From assembly GCA_902782245.1 (NCBI GenBank), contig CACZMI010000021.1:1-38495 (forward strand): 38,495 nucleotides of DNA, written 5' to 3'. Source of the DNA: an uncultured Bacteroidales bacterium. Lineage in GTDB: Bacteria > Bacteroidota > Bacteroidia > Bacteroidales > Bacteroidaceae. Both the position numbers and the translations under genes were made by a program. Positions 32,628-38,495 of the stretch are shown in pieces. The notes below the pieces were generated by a model. The model had not been told where the DNA came from. It saw nothing but the letters and a program-made list of their open reading frames with translations, and did not search any database. Positions within the stretch are counted from its first letter, which is position 1. Each line of letters opens with the position of its first letter.

Positions 32628-33389
32628 TTATTTAAACTCGGCAGGAACCTCAGTCTGTTCTTTGAGGTCTCCAATCAATTTACGGAACAGTTTCTGGCCC
32701 TCCTCACGGTCCAGACCGCTCCAACGCTCCACCATACCAAGGCGGACCATGTATGAGAACAGTTTCTCAACACTGAAATAATTAAAGAAGGTATTCTCCT
32801 CAAGCCAGCGCCAGCGTATCTGGTCAGCCTTACGCTCACGCTGTGAAAGGTCATCCTCCTCGGTCAGACGGGCCACGTCCTCAAAATAATCAAGTTCCTG
32901 GCTCAGTCCCCAGTCACGCGCTCCGCTTGTACGCAGCGCATTGGCAACGTCACCGGTACCCACAATCACCTTCTGGATGTCCAGATTGTACTTACGGGCA
33001 GTAATGGCTGTCATGATATTGTTCAGATTCAGGTTGAACTCATACCATTTACGTACAAACCCGTTGCTTGACGCCATTGCGTACTCGTAGAACAGGCCCC
33101 ACAGACGATCCTCGGCAAATGCGGCCTTATCCTGCCAGCTACCGTCCTTAAGTTCACGCAGAAAAACATCAATAAACTTGGGCTGATTATCACCCGGATT
33201 GACATTATCCCTGTCAGAAAGCAGTTTACGGCAGGTATCCTCAAGCAGGAGCAGATCCATAACCTTACGGTCCGCACCGCTCAAACCGGAGAACACCTCT
33301 TCACGGAACTGCTCCAGGGTCATGGCGGTCTTGCTGTCATCAAAACTGATGTCAGGCAGTCCGGCTATTATGTAATAGTAATTGGCCAT
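32628..33389 (-). CDS. DUF2764 protein, V-ATPase operon component
   Basis: It starts MANYYYIIAGLPDISFDD, the signature of DUF2764, a Bacteroidetes/spirochaete family found in V-type ATPase operons in the place where subunit C is coded elsewhere. The 253 residues are predicted mostly helical (MDLLLLEDTCRKLL, LNLNNIMTAITARKYNLD, RKADQIRWRWLEENTFFNYFSVEKLFSYMV), without membrane segments. By position, it may be a divergent C/d-type subunit linking rotor shaft and membrane ring (inference). Its ATG overlaps the E-subunit stop (TGATG), so translation is coupled. Confidence 0.88.
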   Translation of the reverse strand: MANYYYIIAGLPDISFDDSKTAMTLEQFREEVFSGLSGADRKVMDLLLLEDTCRKLLSDRDNVNPGDNQPKFIDVFLRELKDGSWQDKAAFAEDRLWGLFYEYAMASSNGFVRKWYEFNLNLNNIMTAITARKYNLDIQKVIVGTGDVANALRTSGARDWGLSQELDYFEDVARLTEEDDLSQRERKADQIRWRWLEENTFFNYFSVEKLFSYMVRLGMVERWSGLDREEGQKLFRKLIGDLKEQTEVPAEFK

Positions 33390-33979
33390 CAGAACAGGGT
33401 CTCAACCAACTGCGGGCGCAGTATTGACTTGAACCAGTTCTCAAACTCCTCGGTGCCAAAGTTCACCTTGTATGAACCGTCGGCAGGCTGGATTGAGAAT
33501 TCAGCGGCACGGCCGTTCACCTGAGTGATCTTGACACCCTTGTCAAGCAGTTCCTTGGCGTTAGCCTGAAAGAACTTGGTCAGAGAGTCGGCATCGGTAG
33601 TCTTAATCTCAATCTGCTGGTTCTTACCCCACTCCTTTGCGATGGTCAGAATAAACTCGTTGAAAGCCTTCTGGTCAGAGGTAAAGCCCTTGACGGCGTC
33701 CTTGACAATCTTGTCAGTCACCACAGTGGCAATCTCGCTCTTGAGAGCCTCAACAGCCTGTGCGGCATAGAGTTTCAACTCCTTGCGTACGTTCTCGGCA
33801 TTGTCCGCACTCTCCTTCCTGGCAGAAGCAAGCAATGAATCAGCCTCCTTGCGGGCATCGGCAATAAGTTTCTGGGCTTGTTCCTGGGCCTGGGCCAGAA
33901 TCTGGTCAGCCTGAGCCTGACCTTTTGCTACACCTTCATTATAAATAATGTCGGTAAGTTCCTGGATTTTGGTATTCAT
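33389..33979 (-). CDS. ntpE: V-type ATPase subunit E (peripheral stalk)
   Basis: The first gene of the operon. The N-terminal two thirds form a long alanine/glutamine/glutamate-rich coiled coil (QAQADQILAQAQEQAQKLI, ADARKEADSLLASARKES), and the C-terminal third is a small mixed domain that binds the head. The length of 196 residues is normal. No gene for subunit G/H, the usual coiled-coil partner, is in the operon. A perfect TAAATTTGC promoter box lies 37 bases upstream. Confidence 0.9.
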   Translation of the reverse strand: MNTKIQELTDIIYNEGVAKGQAQADQILAQAQEQAQKLIADARKEADSLLASARKESADNAENVRKELKLYAAQAVEALKSEIATVVTDKIVKDAVKGFTSDQKAFNEFILTIAKEWGKNQQIEIKTTDADSLTKFFQANAKELLDKGVKITQVNGRAAEFSIQPADGSYKVNFGTEEFENWFKSILRPQLVETLF

Positions 33980-34016
33980 AGGTTATAATTGATAATTCTC
34001 TTATTTATTAGGTTGG

Positions 34017-34024
34017 CAAATTTA
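34017..34024 (-). promoter_or_regulatory. -7 promoter box TAAATTTG for the V-ATPase operon
   Basis: A perfect TAnnTTTGC match, 37 bases before the ntpE ATG and downstream of the terminator of the regulator gene. Confidence 0.6.
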
Positions 34025-34056
34025 ATCAAAACAGCCAAACACCATAACGTATTAAC

Positions 34057-34086
34057 AAAAAAAAACCTCCGCAGGGAGGTTTCTTT
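34057..34086 (-). terminator. Terminator after the AraC-type regulator
   Basis: On the minus strand AAACCTCC pairs with GGAGGTTT, loop CTGC, followed by a run of about nine T. It separates the regulator from the V-ATPase promoter. Confidence 0.87.
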
Positions 34087-34104
34087 TAGTATGATTCAGA
34101 ACAA

Positions 34105-35343
34105 TCATCTCTTGGTACGCAGCGTTGCCTTCCAGACAGTAGGTGTAATACCCTCCACCTCACGGAACTTTCTGATAAACTGAGTTGAACTCTGGAAACC
34201 GCTCTTTACGGCAATGTAATCAAGTGATGCATCCGGCTCATCTTTCATAAGCTGCTTGGCATAATCCATACGCAATGAACTCAGATAATCCCTGAAAGAC
34301 ATTCCAAAGTACAGATTAACCAGTTTGGAAACATATGTACGGTTGGTATTAAGCACACGGGCAATCTCCTCTATGGTAAGTGAAGGATTAAGATATCCGC
34401 GCTCCTTAATCATATACCGCTTGAAAGAGTCCATAATCTTATCATAACCCGATGTGGCAACGCCTGCCATAGGGCCTGAATCAATACCCTGGAGATATTC
34501 CTGAGTGGACTGACGCATGGCACCGAAAGGATGACGCAACCTGTCAAGATTGATGTAACCGCCGGGGAGTGCAGGAACAGTAGTGACATATCCTATCAGG
34601 AAAAGTACCACTGCAGCGGTCAGTGACCAGACTACAGACCAGACAGAAAGGGTATCACAAATTACACTTCCAAAAATTACAGAAACCGCCCAAAGTATAA
34701 AGTAAATGACGAAAAACAAACAAATTACATTGGCCACAAAGGACGACTTCTCGCCTCTCAAAAAAGAGGCAATATGTTTAAATTTAAACTTTCCGGTAAA
34801 CAATTTAGCAAAAACATATATCAGCGATATGCAAAGGCTGATAAAGAAGGTGACAAAATAAATCTGGAAAGTAAACAGGATATACGCCTTATCAAGCCTG
34901 GAAAGGAGATTTCTTTGCACAACACCGCTGTGAATCATCTCAATTAGCTGGCCGCTGCGGTCTATTCCTATAACAGAAGTAAGCACTATAGAAATAAGCA
35001 GAAGGATCAATGAAGGCAGCGTAGAAAGGTATGGGACCCATGATATGTGGTAATCCTCATAACATGACCTTATATATAAACATATAACGGGGAACACTGC
35101 CAGGGATGAAAACTGCAGGATAACGTTGCCTATAGCCAGCCGGTTGTAGTTGGGATTGACATCCATATGCATGGATCCGCAATACAAACTGACCGCCAAA
35201 AGACCCATAACCCACATCACAAGCCTGTCTGAGAGGTTTTTATGCCTCTTTGACAACAGAATCAGGCACCATACTGCACATACTGAAAACGGCAATTGAA
35301 CTATAAAAATACCAAGCATAAAGTCCTTTATTTCCAAATTCAC
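34105..35343 (-). CDS. Membrane-bound AraC-family transcription regulator
   Basis: The N-terminal half (to about residue 255) has about seven hydrophobic helices, including GIFIVQLPFSVCAVWCLILL, VPYLSTLPSLILLLISIVL, FLISLCISLIYVFAKLF-like stretches and VVWSLTAAVVLFLIGYV. The C-terminal 105 residues form an AraC-type double helix-turn-helix: LTIEEIARVLNTNRTYVSKLVN and LDYIAVKSGFQSSTQFIRKFREVEGITPTVW. The layout suits a regulator that senses something at the cytoplasmic membrane and binds DNA directly. It is divergent from the fimbrial genes with a 252-base AT-rich space between, so control of that locus is the natural inference. Its own promoter is unclear (TATATTTA near 35376-35383 is a candidate). 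Confidence 0.9.
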   Translation of the reverse strand: MNLEIKDFMLGIFIVQLPFSVCAVWCLILLSKRHKNLSDRLVMWVMGLLAVSLYCGSMHMDVNPNYNRLAIGNVILQFSSLAVFPVICLYIRSCYEDYHISWVPYLSTLPSLILLLISIVLTSVIGIDRSGQLIEMIHSGVVQRNLLSRLDKAYILFTFQIYFVTFFISLCISLIYVFAKLFTGKFKFKHIASFLRGEKSSFVANVICLFFVIYFILWAVSVIFGSVICDTLSVWSVVWSLTAAVVLFLIGYVTTVPALPGGYINLDRLRHPFGAMRQSTQEYLQGIDSGPMAGVATSGYDKIMDSFKRYMIKERGYLNPSLTIEEIARVLNTNRTYVSKLVNLYFGMSFRDYLSSLRMDYAKQLMKDEPDASLDYIAVKSGFQSSTQFIRKFREVEGITPTVWKATLRTKR

Positions 35344-35595
35344 AGCAAAAATAATGATAAAAACGGCTCCGCAGTACTAAATATAGCCATTTTTTACTAC
35401 AAAATTGTTTATTTTGGAAAACTGGAATTGTTGTTTTGTCTATGAATTGACATGTCGAATATTGTTCATTGTCATTTTGACTATTGTTTGAAATTCGTTT
35501 TGTGATTTTGATAAACGCTTTTGTTGATGTGGGAAAATCATCACATATTATACGCGTAATTTTGTCACAGAAACAAACGAAAAGAACAAATTCAA
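35344..35595. other. AT-rich divergent regulatory region between regulator and fimbrial locus
   Basis: No gene is seen here. It holds several ATTGTT sequences (35404, 35427, 35461, 35483, and ATTGTC at 35468), an eight-base palindrome GACATGTC (35449-35456), and many TTTTG runs. These are candidate regulator-binding sites. No inverted repeats that would mark an invertible promoter were noticed. Confidence 0.55.
35557..35564 (+). promoter_or_regulatory. -7 promoter box TAATTTTG for the fimbrial locus
   Basis: A TAnnTTTG match 31 bases before the ATG at 35596. There is no -33 TTTG at the usual distance, which fits a promoter that needs an activator. Confidence 0.5.
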
Positions 35596-36837
35596 ATGTC
35601 GAACGGAAGATTTTCAAACAACAAGATGATTGCAAAGATACAGATAATTCTGGGTCTGGCAATGGTAATCATGTTCGGAACTTCATGCGAGCGCAAGGAT
35701 CTTTACCTGCGCCTTGACAGCATCAATATAGCAGTTGAAATGTATGATGTACGTCTGGACCTGCTCTGGGGTATTGACTGGGAGACCGAGTGGCAGTACA
35801 CCTGGAACGAGAGCGCAGCAGATTTCGGTACCATCGGTTACACAAAGCCCGAGCTCATCAAGGGTACTATATATAATGTTGACCGTTACACCGGCAAGCG
35901 TTACAGCTCATTCTTCAAGATTTTTGATTCAAACGGTGGCCGCGTATCACTGACCGCCGGTTCTGTATATGACATGCTGTTCTACAACTTCGGTACTGAG
36001 TACACCTCATTCTACCAGAGCGACGATTATGAGACCTACACCGCTTCAACACGCGTAAGCACCATGACCTCTTGGGTACGCACCCGCGGTGAGAATGAGA
36101 ACAGCGAGATGGCAGACACCACCAAGACCTATGTAAACTACAATCAGCCCGATGAGCTGTTCGGTTCACTCGCATCAAACCTGACCATCAGCGAGGATCC
36201 TTCAACATATGAGAAAGAGTATGACGAGTTCGGTAACATCAACTATATATATAGAGTTGACGCCGCTCTCCGCCCCTACTCATTCGTATATCTGTTCCAG
36301 GTTGTAATCCTGAACAACGACGCCGACGGCAAGGGCAACTACATCACCGGTGCCAAGGGCTTCACAATCACAGGCCTCTCACAGGGTGTTGACCTGTTCA
36401 CTCGCAAGACATTCAACAATACAATATCAGTTTCAACCGATGAGGTTAAGCCCATGCAGAACCACGACGATGTACGTCTGGCCGATGGCACCACAGTTGA
36501 AAACGCTGATATCCTGGCAGCCCGCGTTCTGACATGGGGCCTTCCCGGTGTATCACCCATCGATCTGACCAAGGCTTCAACCAAGGCTCCTGAGCTTGAC
36601 AAGAACTTCATCGGCGTAGGCGTTACTCTCCGTAACGGTTACAACTATGAGATCACCAAGGATATTACCGAGCAGATGCACGAGAAACCCGCCGGCGGCG
36701 TGATCACAATTTACATCGATGCAGCAGCCGATGTTCCTCAGAAGGAAATAGACAGACATCCTCAGAGCACAGGTGGCGGTTTCAACGCAAATGTTGAGGA
36801 TTGGGCTAATGAAGTCAATGCAGAAATCACCATTTGA
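35596..36837 (+). CDS. DUF5119-type lipoprotein of a fimbrial locus, 413 aa
   Basis: The lipobox FGTSC (Cys31) is followed by ERKDLYLRLDSINIAVEM, similar to the start of DUF5119 proteins, which accompany Mfa-like fimbrillins in Bacteroides. The rest is beta-rich with many aromatic residues (WGIDWETEWQYTWNE, GSVYDMLFYNFGTEYTSFY), a central Ser/Thr-rich stretch, and ends in VEDWANEVNAEITI. No cleavage or sortase motif is seen. A role as anchor or accessory subunit of the fimbria is inferred from the locus. The ATG at 35626 (MIAKIQIILGLAMVIMFG) would give a more standard lipoprotein signal and is an alternative start. It is first in a run of four same-strand genes. Confidence 0.75.
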   Translation: MSNGRFSNNKMIAKIQIILGLAMVIMFGTSCERKDLYLRLDSINIAVEMYDVRLDLLWGIDWETEWQYTWNESAADFGTIGYTKPELIKGTIYNVDRYTGKRYSSFFKIFDSNGGRVSLTAGSVYDMLFYNFGTEYTSFYQSDDYETYTASTRVSTMTSWVRTRGENENSEMADTTKTYVNYNQPDELFGSLASNLTISEDPSTYEKEYDEFGNINYIYRVDAALRPYSFVYLFQVVILNNDADGKGNYITGAKGFTITGLSQGVDLFTRKTFNNTISVSTDEVKPMQNHDDVRLADGTTVENADILAARVLTWGLPGVSPIDLTKASTKAPELDKNFIGVGVTLRNGYNYEITKDITEQMHEKPAGGVITIYIDAAADVPQKEIDRHPQSTGGGFNANVEDWANEVNAEITI

Positions 36838-36903
36838 TGCAAAATTGATGATTTTAGAACAAATCTTGGTTAAATATAAAAAATAGATAAAAATAAAATA
36901 AGT

Positions 36904-37116
36904 ATGTTTACAGAATCAATTAGAAAAGGCAATTGGAGCTACATGTTCCTGGCAGCAGTGGCAACACTGGCTGTTGCAGCTCTGGCCACTTTTGCAAACA
37001 CACGAACCGTTGCTCAACCCACCGGAACCAGCAAAACGGTCAAACAGGAACAGCAAGGGAATGCCTATGGCAATTATACCCGCTACAACGGAACCACTAT
37101 GCGTTTCGTAAACTAA
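36904..37116 (+). CDS. Small membrane protein in the fimbrial locus, 70 aa
   Basis: Unrecognised. There is one hydrophobic helix (about residues 13-31, YMFLAAVATLAVAALATFA), then a polar Thr/Gln/Asn-rich tail (NTRTVAQPTGTSKTV, GNAYGNYTRYNGTTMRFVN) likely outside the cytoplasmic membrane. It could also be a signal peptide with a 40-residue secreted part. It lies 66 bases after the DUF5119 gene and 54 before the fimbrillin, on the same strand, and the frame is clean with good codon use. A role in fimbrial export or assembly is only a guess from position. Confidence 0.6.
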   Translation: MFTESIRKGNWSYMFLAAVATLAVAALATFANTRTVAQPTGTSKTVKQEQQGNAYGNYTRYNGTTMRFVN

Positions 37117-37170
37117 AAAGAGAGAAAAAAAACTAAATAAAGAACTAACAAAAAACGAACAAAAGGACTT

Positions 37171-38313
37171 ATGAAGAAAATTCTTTTAGTAGCCGCTGCC
37201 GCCACAATGATGGTTGCATGCGGACAGACTGAGAAACTGAACAACGATCTCGTTAACAATGAGGCTCCCAGAGTAATCGGTTTCAACACCATTTCTGAGA
37301 AGGCTACCCGTGCAGGAGTCATCGAGGATCTGGAACTCTACCACAAGACATTTGCCGTTTGGTCAACCAAGGAGTCAATGAACACACATGCAATCGATAC
37401 CGTATTCAACGGTGACGACGCAAAGGATATCATCACTTTTGATTCAGTAAGACTTGCCCCCAACCACTGGACATACAACCCCTATCGTTACTGGGACAGA
37501 CAGGCCGTGTACAGCTTTGTAGCTGTTGCTCCTAACTCAAAGGTTATCCGCTTTAACAAGCCTGAGAACGTGGGCGATAACACCGGTACATTCGTTACCG
37601 TTAGTGCAGACGGTTACACTCTGATAGGTCAGAACCTGCAGTCAACCACCGCTCCCGCCGAGGCTGAGATCAAGGTTGGTTTTGACGGTGCTGATGGCAA
37701 CGATACAGACCTCATGACATCAGGTAAGATCAGCCGTAAGGGTTCAGACCCCGTTGCTGATGTAAACCTGTCATTCAAGCACATCCTTGCCAAGCTGAAC
37801 GTATCAATAGCCAAGGATCCCGTCTTTGATAACGTAAAGGTAGTCATCAAGAGCGTTAAGGTAACCGGTCTGGATGATAACGGTGTATATTTTGAGGCTA
37901 CATCAGATAACAACAGCGCTTGGAGATCAGCCCTTAAGGATTCAACTTACGCTCTGTCATGGGTTAACGCCAACGGTATTGAGCTCCCCAAGAGCGAGGT
38001 CGTAAACAACAAGAACGTCGCCAAGCCTCTGTACTTCATCGAGTCACTGGTTATGCCTCAGTCAATTGAGAAGGAGGTTGAAAAACTTGCCATAAACTAC
38101 ACCATCGTAACTGAGACCCGTTCAGAGAATTACGACTACGTACTCGCTCTCCAGGATTCAGTTGGTACCAAGGTATTTGACAACTTCCAGGAGCAGAACA
38201 ACTACACCATCAAGCTGACAGTTAAGCCTAACGTAATCACATTCGATGCTTCTTCTGAGGGTTGGAACGACATTGTCAACGGTGACCACGACATAATCGT
38301 GCCCAACGAATAA
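37171..38313 (+). CDS. Fimbrillin family protein (Mfa-like), lipoprotein precursor
   Basis: The lipobox MVACG (Cys17) is followed by a 25-residue linker and VIGFNTISEKATRAGVIEDLE, the start pattern of Mfa-like fimbrillins. In these, the prepilin is lipidated, moved to the surface and cut near an Arg before strand exchange. The body is beta-rich: FAVWSTKES, WTYNPYRYWDRQAVYSFVAVAP, VNLSFKHILAKLNVSI, and the C-terminal strands NYTIKLTVKPNVITFDASSEGWND. The length of 380 residues is normal. It follows the small membrane protein and is followed by a second fimbrillin-like gene. Which is the main shaft and which the tip is not shown. Confidence 0.85.
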   Translation: MKKILLVAAAATMMVACGQTEKLNNDLVNNEAPRVIGFNTISEKATRAGVIEDLELYHKTFAVWSTKESMNTHAIDTVFNGDDAKDIITFDSVRLAPNHWTYNPYRYWDRQAVYSFVAVAPNSKVIRFNKPENVGDNTGTFVTVSADGYTLIGQNLQSTTAPAEAEIKVGFDGADGNDTDLMTSGKISRKGSDPVADVNLSFKHILAKLNVSIAKDPVFDNVKVVIKSVKVTGLDDNGVYFEATSDNNSAWRSALKDSTYALSWVNANGIELPKSEVVNNKNVAKPLYFIESLVMPQSIEKEVEKLAINYTIVTETRSENYDYVLALQDSVGTKVFDNFQEQNNYTIKLTVKPNVITFDASSEGWNDIVNGDHDIIVPNE

Positions 38314-38355
38314 TTAAAAAGGTATACGCCTTATATTTAATTAAAGAAAAGAGTA

Positions 38356-38495
38356 ATGAGAAACAGATATCTGATGGTTTTGGTAGCAGGTGCCATGGTT
38401 ATGGCATCCTGCTCCGATACCACCAAGCTTAAATCCGATCTTCCTCAGTCTAACCAGACTGAGAAGATTGGTTTTGCCACATATACAGAGAAGGC
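38356..38495 (+). CDS. Second fimbrillin-like lipoprotein (3' end off window)
   Basis: Only the first 46 codons are in the window. MRNRYLMVLVAGAMVMASCSD is a lipoprotein signal (Cys19), and the next part, TTKLKSDLPQSNQTEKIGFATYTEK, closely parallels the start of the preceding fimbrillin (TEKLNNDLVNNEAPRVIGFNTISEK). It begins 42 bases after that gene and is most likely another subunit of the same fimbria. Confidence 0.75.
   Translation, partial: MRNRYLMVLVAGAMVMASCSDTTKLKSDLPQSNQTEKIGFATYTEK

Noticed and set aside
35344-35595. An invertible promoter ahead of the fimbrial genes
   Set aside because: Such switches are known in Bacteroides, but I found no inverted repeat pair flanking the promoter and no invertase gene nearby.

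Overview
The window is bacterial chromosome from a member of the Bacteroidales. The support is consistent: TAnnTTTG promoter boxes ahead of many genes and few Shine-Dalgarno sequences; a DUF2764-containing V-type ATPase operon; a eukaryote-like (GT3) glycogen synthase next to glycogen phosphorylase; a class III fructose-bisphosphatase; a bifunctional HisB; DUF4476 and DUF5119 proteins; Mfa-like fimbrillins; and many lipoproteins. I cannot name the genus. I see no phage, insertion sequence or CRISPR array. Most of the window is core metabolism mixed with exported proteins of unknown function.

Layout. 1-1092 is the end of hisB (its start lies off the left edge). 1093-4842 (minus) holds an unknown lipoprotein, a small outer-membrane barrel, a TonB-dependent receptor and its small His/Cys-containing membrane partner. 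4940-8415 holds convergent fbp and pepD. 8523-11616 (plus) holds a small membrane protein, an OmpH/Skp-like lipoprotein, a CE15 glucuronoyl esterase-like protein and a DUF4476 protein. 11631-13697 (minus) is prs followed by a TlpA-like thioredoxin lipoprotein. 13796-18082 (minus) is glycogen synthase then glycogen phosphorylase. 18201-22430 (minus) is mnmA and two lipoproteins built from six copies of one unrecognised domain. 22572-25697 (plus) is an unknown exported protein and a GH95-like glycosidase. Then come tRNA-Ala(GGC) (minus) and ruvC (plus). 26582-33979 (minus) is the V-type ATPase operon E, DUF2764, A, B, D, I, K. 34105-35343 (minus) is a membrane-bound AraC-type regulator, divergent from a fimbrial locus that runs off the right edge (DUF5119 lipoprotein, a 70-residue membrane protein, two fimbrillins).

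The most unusual structure is between the genes. Two families of short palindromes are scattered through the window. Family A is about 31 bp with core GACGCAAAGGGGTCGTTT (six copies). Family B is 41 bp with a GGGGTC-GACCCC core (five units at four sites). Where they lie at the 3' end of a gene, they usually contain the gene's stop codon. Four copies of family A instead lie just upstream of a promoter, and in three of these the palindrome's TTTG is exactly 22 bp from the -7 box (24 bp in the fourth). One family B copy sits inside the V-ATPase operon. These features suggest domesticated REP/MITE-like elements acting as 3'-end or promoter parts, which is inference. The second candidate novelty is the six-copy AWY domain of the paired lipoproteins at 19599-22430.
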